This document shows positions 25,184-35,000 of a stretch of DNA of 39,953 bases, in pieces. Source of the stretch: Clostridia bacterium (GTDB lineage: Bacteria; Bacillota; Clostridia; UMGS1883; UMGS1540); the NCBI GenBank assembly GCA_017442155.1, contig JAFSAU010000040.1, positions 1 through 39,953 on the forward strand, written 5' to 3'. Within the stretch, counting starts at the first letter, position 1; each line of letters starts with the position of its first letter. Position numbers and translations under genes: made by a program. The notes under the pieces are model-generated. The model did no database searches. It was not told the origin of the DNA and saw nothing but the letters and a program-made list of their open reading frames with translations.

Positions 25184-27259
25184 ATGGCAGAAAAATGGTA
25201 CAAAAACAGTTACCTCAGGCTTCTTACCGACATGCACATTCCGGACTGGAATCCGGAGTTTATGCGTAAGTTTAATCCGGAAAAATATGTTGAGAATATG
25301 GTGAAAACGGGGATTGATACCGTTTATCTGTATGCAAATTCCTGTGTGGGCATCTGTAACTGGCCCACAAAGCTGGGGCATATGCATAACGGTCACAATG
25401 GGCAGGACAGAATAAAAGCACTTACAGAAGGCTTTGCCGAAAAGGGAATTAACGTCATCGTTTATATCAATGTCTGGTCTAAATATATGTATGACCTGCA
25501 CCCCGAGTGGCGATGTAAGGACCCCGAGGGAAGAGGCAGTGGAGAATATATGTTCAATCAGCCCGGGCGGTATGGCGTTTTGTGCCTGAATTCTCCATAT
25601 CAGGCGTATGTACTCGGGCTTGTGGATGAGCTTTGCTCTTCCTATAAATTCAAGGGCTTATGGGTAGATATGATTTTGTGGAGAACGATGTGTACCTGCG
25701 ACCACTGCAAAGCGCGCTTTAAAAAGGAAACCGGATACGACCTGCCCCAGGTTGTGGACTGGGACAGTCCGGTATGGAACGCATATATCAGAAAGCGCGA
25801 AGAGTGGGTCAGCGCGTTTTATGACGCCATCATCGAGAAAGTGAAATCATATGACCCGGATCATACCGTGATGTGTAACTGCTCGTATCTTGAAAACAGA
25901 TGGCTCGGAGAAGACCTTGCCTATTATCGGAAAAGTGAATTTGTAGGGGGCGATTTTAATGACAGCCGTGAAATGCACTCCCTGGAATGTAAGCTTTTTA
26001 ACAGCGTAACGGCAAATAAGCCCTTCGAGTTTTTGGGTTCGGTTATGGACCCTGCCCTCTGTGAGCATGTGATACTTAAAAGCGAAGAAAGAATGAAGCT
26101 TCTTATGTTCTCTTGTCTTATGCATAATGGGCGATATGGTTTTATTGACGGAATTGACCCCGCAGGAACCACGAATCCCAAGGTGCTTGCGAGAATGAAA
26201 ATGCTTGCAGAAACCGAAAAACCGTATGAAAAGTATCTTATGCCGGAAGTTCGTTTTTGCGCAAATGTTGGTCTGTATGTCAGTCCGTCATCCGTTATAG
26301 ACATGAAGGACAACGGGAAAAAGCTTTTTGAGCTGAAGGAGGGAACACCGCATACGGACGCTGTGCGCGGTGCGGCGGCTACCCTTGTGAAGAAGCATAT
26401 TCCCTTCACCGTAATTACAAAATATGATTTGGATAATCTGGGGGACTACGATACGATAATTCTTCCCGAAACCATCACGCTGGACACCGAAGAAAAAGCG
26501 GCCATACGAAGCTTTGTGTCAAACGGCGGCAACCTGTATGCCAGCGGATATGTGGCACTCTTTGACGAAAACGCTTCTAAAACACCCGAGGGTGCACTTT
26601 CGGATGTTCTCGGTGTTCAAATCCAGGGAAGAACAGAAGAGGAAATCATCTATATGCGGCCGGAAAATGGCGGCATGGTGACGGGAGACTTTACAAAAGA
26701 GCATCCACTCAGCTTTAATAGGAGCCAGACGCTTGTAAAGGAAACAGAAGGAAGAAGGGTTCTTGCAAGATTGACAAGGGTTTACACAAATCCTTCAGAT
26801 ACGGAAAAATTTGCGTCTGCAATCGCCAATCCTCCGGGAATCCATACCGACTATCCGTCAATTGTATTCGGAAGGTACGGGAAGGGAAGGGTACTTTACA
26901 GTGCCTGTGCGATTGAAACAGAGGATGTGTATGAAAGAGAAAATGCCTTTATGCGTGCACTTTCCTATGTGCTTCCGGAAAAGCTTTATTTTGCATCCAA
27001 TGCGCCGCAATGTGTAGAGATAACGCTCTATAAGCAAGAGGAAAAGGGAAGATATGTACTGAATATGCTGAATTTCCAGAAGGAGCTTCCGCCCATTGCG
27101 GTTACAGATACAGTGGTGAAAATCCGTGTTCCCGAAACGATTACACGTGTTTTCTCTGCACCGGATGAAGAAGCGGTGGTGTTTGAAGCGGAAAAAGGAG
27201 AAATCACCTTTACCGTAGACAAGCTGGATTTGTTCAGAATGTTCATTCTGGAATACTGA
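25184..27259 (+). CDS. GHL6-like glycoside hydrolase with beta-galactosidase trimerisation-like domain
   Basis: About 691 residues without a signal peptide. Residues about 1-380 form a TIM barrel of the hypothetical glycosyl hydrolase 6 type. Landmarks are GIDTVYLYANSCVG, GINVIVYINVWSK, FKGLWVDMILWR and the Cys-rich signature CTCDHCKARFKKETGYDLP. A GATase-like domain resembling the beta-galactosidase trimerisation domain follows from about 400 to 610 (FTVITKYDLDNLGDYDTIIL, RSFVSNGGNLYASG). A small C-terminal beta domain closes it (about 620-691). The Asp of LWVDM is a candidate catalytic residue. The ATG at 25184 is spaced correctly from GGAAG; an in-frame GTG at 25175 is too close to it. It is the last gene of the LacI-controlled operon. 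Confidence 0.78.
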   Translation: MAEKWYKNSYLRLLTDMHIPDWNPEFMRKFNPEKYVENMVKTGIDTVYLYANSCVGICNWPTKLGHMHNGHNGQDRIKALTEGFAEKGINVIVYINVWSKYMYDLHPEWRCKDPEGRGSGEYMFNQPGRYGVLCLNSPYQAYVLGLVDELCSSYKFKGLWVDMILWRTMCTCDHCKARFKKETGYDLPQVVDWDSPVWNAYIRKREEWVSAFYDAIIEKVKSYDPDHTVMCNCSYLENRWLGEDLAYYRKSEFVGGDFNDSREMHSLECKLFNSVTANKPFEFLGSVMDPALCEHVILKSEERMKLLMFSCLMHNGRYGFIDGIDPAGTTNPKVLARMKMLAETEKPYEKYLMPEVRFCANVGLYVSPSSVIDMKDNGKKLFELKEGTPHTDAVRGAAATLVKKHIPFTVITKYDLDNLGDYDTIILPETITLDTEEKAAIRSFVSNGGNLYASGYVALFDENASKTPEGALSDVLGVQIQGRTEEEIIYMRPENGGMVTGDFTKEHPLSFNRSQTLVKETEGRRVLARLTRVYTNPSDTEKFASAIANPPGIHTDYPSIVFGRYGKGRVLYSACAIETEDVYERENAFMRALSYVLPEKLYFASNAPQCVEITLYKQEEKGRYVLNMLNFQKELPPIAVTDTVVKIRVPETITRVFSAPDEEAVVFEAEKGEITFTVDKLDLFRMFILEY

Positions 27260-27315
27260 GGCATGTAAAAGGGGAAACGAAGGGCGGAGAGAGGAAGAGT
27301 TTTTTGCTTGTTTGT

Positions 27316-27344
27316 TTGACAAAATCGAAAAAAGATGATATGCT
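27316..27344 (+). promoter_or_regulatory. Promoter of the hybrid regulator gene
   Basis: TTGACA (27316-27321), 17 bases, TATGCT (27339-27344). The sequence continues as TATGCTTTATATAAGCA, containing a small TGCTT/AAGCA inverted repeat over the likely transcription start. Confidence 0.8.
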
Positions 27345-27380
27345 TTATATAAGCAATCTATTTTGAATCGGGTGAGAAGC

Positions 27381-28472
27381 ATGCAAAACAGATTAACTTT
27401 TCTTACAACAGATAGCGGAGGACAAAAAACATTTCATCAGAACATCAAGGAGCTTTGTTCCAAAAATCACATTAAAAGCGAATTTGTGCCGCCGGAAGAA
27501 TTTTTGAAAAATCCGTCTGCTTTTCAGCCTTCCGACCCCGTGGTGTATCTTTCTACGGATGTGCATTTTCTGGAGAGGTTAACCAAATCACTTCCGGGCT
27601 ACCGGATTGTGGTAACGGAGAAGCCGAAGACCGATTTTCCGAATGTAAGCTCGGTTTCCTACAGCATTACCGATTATGCGATGCAGCTATGCCGTCATCT
27701 TGCGGAAATGGGGTGCTCGCGTGCCGCACTTTTTTCGTTTTGTCACAGCTCGATTTATGTGGAGGAGCATATCGGTGCATATATGGAGGCGGCAGAGAGG
27801 TACGGCATCGAAATCCGGGAAGCGGATATTTATTGGCGCGACCGATGCAGCTTTGCAGATTGCTGGGCACGGTTGCAGGAGCACATAAAGGAGTATAATG
27901 CCGTAATTTGCAGTAATGATATCAATGCGGTATATCTGTGCAAGGCGGCGGCAGAAGCAGGATTTTTAGTGCCGAGAGACTTTTCGGTTTCGGGGCGGGG
28001 TGATACACTTGTCGGTAAACTGACAAGACCCACCGTCACAACGGGAGAGCTTGACAGACAAGATTTTCTCAGGCAGCTTTTGAATCTTTGCCGCTATTTA
28101 CAGAAAGAGCCTACTGTCCGGAAAATGGATTTGATGGTCAGCCAGAATCTGCGTGTGGGAGAGAGTACGGCGCTGGGTACGTCTATATGCGAGGCAGACT
28201 ACTCACTGCATTACAGACAAAAGTCGCAGGATGCAAGTGAAATCGGCTACCGTATTTTCTCAAGCATGGAGAACTTTCTGACGGAGTGCGATTCGATTTC
28301 CCTTGCTATTGTGTATGAGCTGATTGAAGGAAAAACCACACAGGAAATTGCCGGCCGTCTTTTTCTGGAAGAGCGAACAGTGGCTTACCGGATACGGAAA
28401 ATGAAGGAAATGCTCGGTGTCGGAACAAAGAAGGAGCTTGTGGAAGCATTCCTTGCGTTCAATATAAAATAA
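27381..28472 (+). CDS. Hybrid regulator: PBP1-like sugar-sensor domain + C-terminal LuxR-type HTH
   Basis: 363 residues. Most of the protein (about 1-285) resembles the PBP1-type effector domain of LacI/GntR regulators (VVYLSTDVHFL, DYAMQLCRHLAEMGCSRAAL, NAVICSNDINAVYLCKAA, VPRDFSVSGRGD, then TVTTGELDRQDF). The N-terminal LacI HTH is missing. Instead a LuxR/GerE-like HTH sits at the C-terminus (about 305-360; LIEGKTTQEIAGRLFLEERT, then VAYRIRKMKEMLGV). This inverted architecture is unusual. It probably senses a sugar and controls the following surface operon; inverted repeats lie at both promoters. The ATG at 27381 follows GGGTGAGA. Effector and direction of control are unknown. Confidence 0.78.
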   Translation: MQNRLTFLTTDSGGQKTFHQNIKELCSKNHIKSEFVPPEEFLKNPSAFQPSDPVVYLSTDVHFLERLTKSLPGYRIVVTEKPKTDFPNVSSVSYSITDYAMQLCRHLAEMGCSRAALFSFCHSSIYVEEHIGAYMEAAERYGIEIREADIYWRDRCSFADCWARLQEHIKEYNAVICSNDINAVYLCKAAAEAGFLVPRDFSVSGRGDTLVGKLTRPTVTTGELDRQDFLRQLLNLCRYLQKEPTVRKMDLMVSQNLRVGESTALGTSICEADYSLHYRQKSQDASEIGYRIFSSMENFLTECDSISLAIVYELIEGKTTQEIAGRLFLEERTVAYRIRKMKEMLGVGTKKELVEAFLAFNIK

Positions 28473-28479
28473 TGAAAAA

Positions 28480-28502
28480 TTTCCGCGGGATTCCCGCGGA
28501 AA
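28480..28502 (+). terminator. GC-rich hairpin after the hybrid regulator
   Basis: A 10-bp perfect stem (TTTCCGCGGG / CCCGCGGAAA) with an ATT loop begins 8 bases after the stop codon. No T run follows, so termination may be weak. Confidence 0.6.
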
Positions 28503-28517
28503 ACATACATTGCTTTT

Positions 28518-28557
28518 AAAATGCGTTTATGCTTTAATATAAGTGTAAACGCATTTT
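28518..28557 (+). promoter_or_regulatory. 12-bp inverted repeat over a putative promoter (operator candidate)
   Basis: AAAATGCGTTTA and TAAACGCATTTT are perfect arms 16 bases apart. The left arm runs into TATGCT (28528-28533), a likely -10, and the right arm covers the expected transcription start. The spacer TATGCTTTAATATAAG closely repeats the promoter of the hybrid regulator. A transcribed hairpin is the alternative. Confidence 0.6.
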
Positions 28558-28579
28558 GTGTTTCGGAAAGGAGAGGAAT

Positions 28580-30682
28580 ATGTACAGACAGTTTACGAAG
28601 CACGATTCACTGATGCACCCTTTTACGCCCCTTGTTGTAAAAGACGTAGAAAAAGGGAAGAGCATCTATATGAGCGGGAGACGGTATACGCTCGGAGAAA
28701 ATTCTCTTCCCGTTTCCATTTTGGCAGAAGGTGAGGAGCTTTTAGCCGCACCGGTTCGGCTTGTAGGGACGGAAAACGGAGAAGAAATCGTTTGGCAGAC
28801 AGATTATGAAACAAACGAAAGTGCCGCTTTCGTCCAGAAAAGAACGGCAGAGCGGGTGCAGATTTTGGGGGCCATGCAGAGCGAGAGCTTTGTTGTCGAT
28901 ACCTGTATCGATGTGGAATATGACGGGTATACAATGGTGGATGTAAAGCTTATGCCCCGCGGGCTTACGGTGGCAGAGGCACTGGGTGTAAAAGAAGCGA
29001 AAAAGAGAAACTACAACGTTTCGCGCCTTTGGCTGGAGATTCCGCTGAAAAAGGAGTTTGCAACACTCTACCATATGTTTCCGCAAACGAGCTTTTATTT
29101 AGAGGACGGCACAGCGACGGAGGAAACACCAACCTCGGGTGGCGGCCTTACTCCACAGCAAAACGCCGCGCTTCCCTTCAAAGCACTTCTCTGGCTCGGA
29201 AATGAGGATGCAGGCTTCGGCTATTTTGCAGAAACTGACCGGAATTGGGAAATTGAGGATGAAAACCGCGCAATAGAAATTGTGCAAACAGAATCTGCAA
29301 CCGTTCTTCGCATCCACCTTTTAGACAGACAGCCCGAGGCTTGGAAGCCCTGGGAAGGGGACGTGGATGACGGACGCGTATCGTATCCGCCGATAACCTT
29401 CCGGTTCGGTTTTCAGGCAACACCTGTAAAGCCCTTCCCGAAAAAGCCGTATTTACATAATGGATTCCACCTGGATTGCTATGTGAAAACGCCGGGAGAA
29501 TACCATAAATTTCTTTCCGGCCCCGTAAAGGAAGACGCAGATGAAATCGGGTACGACCGCTTAAAACGCCTTGGCGTTACAACCCTTATCATTCATGAAA
29601 AGTGGAATAAATCGCAAAACTGGTTTGAGCTTTCCGAAGAAACGGCGGCAAATCTTAAAAATATTGTGGAAGAGTGTCACGCCCGCGGCATTAAGGTTCT
29701 GACGTATTTCGGGTATGAGCTTGCAAGCATTTCTCCCGTCTGGGCAGAGTACGAAGAGTATGTGCTCGCAAAGAGAGAAAACGGACGCAATCTCGGCGGC
29801 TGGTACAGAGTTCCCTTTCAGCGGGATTACCTGCTTTGCTACAATAACGTGATGCAGGATAAATTCGTGGAGGGTATTCGCTATATTATGGATACCTATC
29901 ACACAGACGGTATATACCTTGACGGCACTTCCCGTCCATTCATCTGCTATAACGAAAAGCACGGGTGCGGATGGCGGGATGCGAAAGGTGTTTTACACGG
30001 TACATACCCCATCGGCGCAGTGCGAAACCTCTTTAAAGGGCTTTACGAAGTTGTAGAGGCCAGAGGCGGTATGATTAACGTGCATTGTGCCGCGTGCAAT
30101 AACTTTACTGCGCTTTCCTTTATTCATCTGAATTGGTATGGCGAAAATCTCCAGAGAGATTATCTGCAGGGGAAAATGGGGAAAATGCCGGTGGACTATT
30201 TCCGTGCGGAATATACGGGACGGAATATCGGAACGCCTGTAGAACTGATTGCGTATGAGAATAGACCTGTTTGGACCTTTGAAAGTGCCGTTGCCTGTTC
30301 GATTATTCACGGCATCCTGCCGCGCCCGAATGATATCGGACATCCTTTAGAGCTCATGAGTAGCATCTGGAAGATTTTTGAAAGCTTCCCCATAGAACAG
30401 GCTTCCTGGCATCCGTATTGGAATAACGGAGACACCGTGCAACTATCGGATGACCGTGCGCTTGCAAGCTATTATAAGTATACAGACCCGACCGGCAGAG
30501 AAAAGCTACTTTTCTTTATCTCCAACACCACTGCCGATGAAATAGAGAACATCGAGATTCAGCTTCCGGCACAGTTTTCCAAAGCCACGCTTTTGCCGGA
30601 GAAAACAGAAAGCGTACTTTCCGGCGGAAGGCTTTCGGCGGCACTTGGGGCGTTCGGGTACGGTATATATTATGTTGAATAA
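28580..30682 (+). CDS. DUF6067-like glycoside hydrolase, cytoplasmic
   Basis: About 700 residues without a signal peptide. The N-terminal ~290 residues are a beta-rich domain (GLTVAEALGVKEAKKRNYNV, WLGNEDAGFGYFAETDRNWE). A TIM barrel follows from about 300 to 610, with GYDRLKRLGVTTLIIHEKWN, GIKVLTYFGYEL, DGIYLDGTSRPFICYNEKHG with CGW, and GGMINVHCAACNNF. A C-terminal beta domain ends the protein. The LDGT...C.NxxHGCGW cluster is the pattern I associate with DUF6067/GH123-related glycosidases. The Asp of YLDGT is a candidate catalytic residue. The ATG at 28580 follows AAAGGAGAGG. It heads the second surface operon, 16 bases ahead of a secreted binding protein. The family call is by memory of motifs. 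Confidence 0.65.
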   Translation: MYRQFTKHDSLMHPFTPLVVKDVEKGKSIYMSGRRYTLGENSLPVSILAEGEELLAAPVRLVGTENGEEIVWQTDYETNESAAFVQKRTAERVQILGAMQSESFVVDTCIDVEYDGYTMVDVKLMPRGLTVAEALGVKEAKKRNYNVSRLWLEIPLKKEFATLYHMFPQTSFYLEDGTATEETPTSGGGLTPQQNAALPFKALLWLGNEDAGFGYFAETDRNWEIEDENRAIEIVQTESATVLRIHLLDRQPEAWKPWEGDVDDGRVSYPPITFRFGFQATPVKPFPKKPYLHNGFHLDCYVKTPGEYHKFLSGPVKEDADEIGYDRLKRLGVTTLIIHEKWNKSQNWFELSEETAANLKNIVEECHARGIKVLTYFGYELASISPVWAEYEEYVLAKRENGRNLGGWYRVPFQRDYLLCYNNVMQDKFVEGIRYIMDTYHTDGIYLDGTSRPFICYNEKHGCGWRDAKGVLHGTYPIGAVRNLFKGLYEVVEARGGMINVHCAACNNFTALSFIHLNWYGENLQRDYLQGKMGKMPVDYFRAEYTGRNIGTPVELIAYENRPVWTFESAVACSIIHGILPRPNDIGHPLELMSSIWKIFESFPIEQASWHPYWNNGDTVQLSDDRALASYYKYTDPTGREKLLFFISNTTADEIENIEIQLPAQFSKATLLPEKTESVLSGGRLSAALGAFGYGIYYVE

Positions 30683-30698
30683 GAAAGGAGCAAAAACA

Positions 30699-32006
30699 AT
30701 GAAAAAATGGATGGCAATTCTTTTGGCAATGCTGATGCTGCTGACGATGGTGGCGATGCCTGCGGTGGCGGAGGAAGACGAGGTTTTCCTTCCGGACCTT
30801 TCCTTCGCAGTTTCCGGAGAGGGAATTGCAGGCTGGACAGGAGCACTCGCGGCTGACCTACAGACAGACGGAGCCTCACTGGATGGGACGGATTATCTTA
30901 CGTTCGCAAGAAAAGTAAATGCAACAACAGATTTTATTCCCGTACAGAATGAACCGTGCGTATTTGAGGTGTTTTATAAGGCAAGTGCAGATTTAGGCTA
31001 TGTAATACAGGTGTATTACTATGATGCAGAGAAGCAGAATCTGAAAAGCGGAAACAATAATGTCGTAGATTCTTATCCGCTTACGCAATCATCGGTCTGG
31101 ATGAAAAAAGTAATCACAATCCAGAAGGAGGGTGCGGCATATTTTAAAATCTGGCTTCGCAATACGGATGCAGAAACTACTGTGAGCTACGCATCACCTA
31201 AGCTTCGTCTGCAAAGCGAGGGCAATCTGCTGGAAAACGGAGATATGCAGGGATATACGGAAGATGGCGAAGGGAACATCACCCTGTCCGGCTGGACGGT
31301 TAAATCGACGGACGGCGGCACGGTTGCAGGGCAGAGAGAGTCAAGCGGGAACGTATATGCGCTTATGACACGGGGAACCAGTTCGTACGCTACGTATATG
31401 CAACATGCGAAGCTTTCGGTAAGTCCGGGTAAAACATATAAACTGTCATTCCGCATGTACGGTACTACCAAACTTCCCAATATCCGGGTGTATTTTTACG
31501 ATGCTTCAAACGCGGCGGCAGGTAATAATTCCAGTAATTATATTACACTCAGTGAAATTTCCGCACTTGCAACGCCGGGGGCTACTGCATGGACCGAATA
31601 CGAAGCATTTATTACGGCACACCGGGGCGGCGTGGAGGTGGCTTACCTTATCATTAATTTCTATTGTAATGATGAGACCACAGCCCTGGATGATATCAGT
31701 CTTACACAGACCAGAACAAACTTTACCTTTACGGAAGCGGAGGGTAATGTAACTGTGAAGGCACACATGGTTGCGGCGGCACCAATCACGGATGAATCGG
31801 CACCCGTTCTGATTCTGTGTGCGTATGAGGGGAAAAAGCTGACAGATGTTAAAATGGTAAGCGGCGAAAAGGCAGATGTTGCGCTTACTGCAGCCGGACA
31901 GTTTTCGGCAAATGCAACCGTGTCGGCACCGGCGGGAACAGTGGTAAAGGCGTTTGCATGGGATGGCATATCCGGCCTGAAACCGCTCGGAAAAGCAACT
32001 AAATAG
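30699..32006 (+). CDS. Secreted carbohydrate-binding-like protein
   Basis: 435 residues with a signal peptide (MKKWMAILLAMLMLLTMVAM, then PAVAEED). Two galactose-binding-like beta-sandwich modules follow, about 30-175 and 180-345; the second opens with NLLENGDMQGYTEDGEG and closes with TALDDISLTQTR, the CBM4/9 pattern. The C-terminal ~85 residues are a separate beta domain ending VKAFAWDGISGLKPLG. That ending is shared in form with three other products in the window. No SLH module and no catalytic domain are visible. The start at 30699 follows AAAGGAGC. It is co-transcribed with the 1202-residue anchored protein 10 bases downstream, as its likely partner in glycan capture. Confidence 0.72.
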   Translation: MKKWMAILLAMLMLLTMVAMPAVAEEDEVFLPDLSFAVSGEGIAGWTGALAADLQTDGASLDGTDYLTFARKVNATTDFIPVQNEPCVFEVFYKASADLGYVIQVYYYDAEKQNLKSGNNNVVDSYPLTQSSVWMKKVITIQKEGAAYFKIWLRNTDAETTVSYASPKLRLQSEGNLLENGDMQGYTEDGEGNITLSGWTVKSTDGGTVAGQRESSGNVYALMTRGTSSYATYMQHAKLSVSPGKTYKLSFRMYGTTKLPNIRVYFYDASNAAAGNNSSNYITLSEISALATPGATAWTEYEAFITAHRGGVEVAYLIINFYCNDETTALDDISLTQTRTNFTFTEAEGNVTVKAHMVAAAPITDESAPVLILCAYEGKKLTDVKMVSGEKADVALTAAGQFSANATVSAPAGTVVKAFAWDGISGLKPLGKATK

Positions 32007-32016
32007 GAGGACAATT

Positions 32017-35000
32017 ATGAAGAAAATATTTGCAATTTTACTTACAATCGCAGTTCTGTTTTCAATGTGTCAGATGTTCACGTTGGCAGAAGAATATGAA
32101 TTTGTGAAAAACGGAAGCTTTGAAGCGGTAAACGCGGCGGGCGTGCCGGAAAACTGGACACTCAGCGGCAAGGCGGGCGAAAACTTTTCTGTTGTAACCG
32201 ATGCGAAGGACGGCGCGAAAGCTGTGAAGATGTACGGGGAAACGGACAATGTATTTGTCGTCAGCCGGTTTACCGGACTGGTGGGCGGAAAAACATACGC
32301 CCTTTCTGCGGCACTGAAAGCAGTTTCCTTAAACGGAACGGGTGCGCTTATCAAGTTTGAATTCAAGGATGCATCCGGGAACCCGATCGGAGCTGTGAAT
32401 AAGCCCTATACTGCAATCAACAAGTCCTATGTTGAGATTTCGGAAAAAATAACTGTGCCGGCCGGCACAACCGATGCTTCTTTGCTTCTGCGGCTTCTGG
32501 GCGGCGGTGAAATTTACTGGGATGCTGTTTCCTTCAAGGGCGAGCGTGCAGAGGTGAAGGAGAGCGAGGTTGTTTTAAACAGCGTGGACGGCAGTGAATT
32601 TGTCGTAAACGGCGGCTTCGAAAGCGATGCCGAAGGCTGGACAGTACCGGCCACGGCGGCTGTGGTAGGTACAGACAAGAAGGTCGGAGAAAAAGCGCTG
32701 TACATGAAAAGTGAGGGCGATAACATCACGGCTGTAAGCCGCTTCGGCAGTCTTGTGGGTGGGAAAACCTACACCCTTTCCTTCTATATGAAATCCATAT
32801 CCTTCAGCGGCACAGGACCCTTTGTGAAAATGGAATTCCGCGATAAAAACGGGAACAATGTAACGCCTGCTTATAACGGGAGCTTCCCGGATGACAGCGG
32901 CGTATGGCTTTACAAATCCGCAGAAGTGAAAGTGCCTGAAAATGCGACGGAAGCTTCTCTTCTGATTCGCCTTTTAGGTGCCGGAGAAATGTACTGGGAT
33001 GAAGTATCATTCAAAGGTGAAAAAGGCGAGGGTGCGCCGGAAACAGAAGTGCCGGACAACAATGATACGCAAACACCGGATACGCCGGCAGGAAATGGCG
33101 TATATGCAGTTGACGGAACAGAGGTTCTGGTAAATGCCCCGAACATGATTCAGAACGGTGATTTGGAAGAAAAACTGACGGCAGAGGAGGCACAGAAGGG
33201 AGAAACGGTCGGTCAGCCCAAAGGCTGGCGCGTATTTCCTTCCTGGGACGGCTATTATGAATGGGTAACGGACGATGTGGCCAAAGGCAGTCAGGCTGTG
33301 CGGATTCACAATACAGACCCGCTGTACAGCCCGTATCTCGCACAAACCATTTCCGTTTTGCCGAATACCGATTATCAGCTGTATACCCAGTACCGCTCTG
33401 ATATGGTAGGATATAATGATGGTTCACTTGCATTTAAGATAGAATATTATAAAGATACAACGGATGCAGAGGGATTTATTCAGGGTGCAAAGACACAGAT
33501 ACATTCGGGCACGGGTGGCAAATGGGAATACCAGGCATATAATTTTACCACACCGGCGGAATGTAATCTGGTAACCGTGCTTATTCGTCTCTGGCAGTGC
33601 GGTGATGTTGTATATGATAACATCGGACTTGTGCACCGCGGCAATTCCAAGATGCTTTCCGTAAAGTCCAGCGAAACCTTTGTGTATCCGGACAGAATCG
33701 GTGCATTTACCGTAACGGCAACGCCGAACGTTATGGCATTCCCCGAGCTTGCCAACACAACGGTAGACTTTACCTTCAAAAAAGAAGATGCGGTTTTAAA
33801 GACTGTGTCGAATGTGGCACTTGTAAATGGAGAGGCAACCGCAAAATTTGATTTTGATTTAATTACAGAGCTGAAAGCTCCGTATACGATTACCGCGGCG
33901 GTAAAGGATGCAAGCGGCAAGGTGCTCGAAACGGCAGACTGCCTTGTATATAAGTTCGCAAGACCCAAGTTCCTGGACGCACAGGGAAATTACATCGGCG
34001 ACGGTGCTCCCATGAAGATTATGAGTGGGTACCGCTATCTGCCTGCCCATGCGGAAAAGGCATACCCGGCAGGCTTCAATGTGGCGCAGGTAGCCGTTTC
34101 CTCTACCTTCGAAGGCCAGCAGAGTATTGATTACGTAAAGAATCAGCTGGACAAACTTCGCGATAAAGGCATTAAAGCATTTGTTTGTCTGTACAGAAAG
34201 TCCTATCCGGCAGGACACCCGAACAATATTGAAAATGCCAAGCTGATTGTCGAAACCTTTAAGGATGACCCGGTTGTATTTGCATGGGGCATTGCAGATG
34301 AAATCTTTACCCATATGCCCGACCCGTATGATTCCCTTCGCGATTCGTATGTAGCGATTCGGACAATCGACGACAATCATCCGGTTCTCATTAATGAAGC
34401 AACCGACAGATATCAGAGGGAGGCGGCGAAATATGCGGATATTCTCAGTGTAGACCCCTATCCGGCAAACCATGATGACCCCACATACTTCCCGTCCCTT
34501 CGTGTAAATCTTGCACGGGAAGCGGTGGATTACGACAAACCCATCATCTGCATTTTGCAGGGCATTGATTACATGAACTACTGGCCCACAGGCGATGATA
34601 CGCGCAGTATGATTTATCAGGCATTTTTCGCAGGTGCCACGGGCGTTGGCTTCTTCCAGTTTACTGAGGCTAAAAAAGTGGACGGCAAGTCGGTGCCTCT
34701 GACAGAAAGCGATATCTGGCCGTATATTAATGCTTTCGGCAGAAACGAAAAGGATATTATGTTTGAGGGCTTTGTATTTGGTGACTTGCCCGTATTTTGC
34801 GAAGCCAGGAATGATACCGTATGGTACACGGCGTTTGCAAAGGACGGGAGCCTGTATATTCCCGTTTTAAACCGTCAGAAGAAAGATGTGACGTATGAAA
34901 TCAAACTTTCAAGTCCTTCCGGTCTGCAAATCGGTGAATTTACCGGCGAGGTTATCGGCGGTATTGCGGCAGAAACCTTCACGGGTAATGGAAGCTTTAC

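Noticed and set aside
27341..27355. TGCTT/AAGCA inverted repeat at the regulator promoter as a firm operator
   Set aside because: The arms are only five bases and AT-rich, so this could arise by chance. It is mentioned only within the promoter entry.
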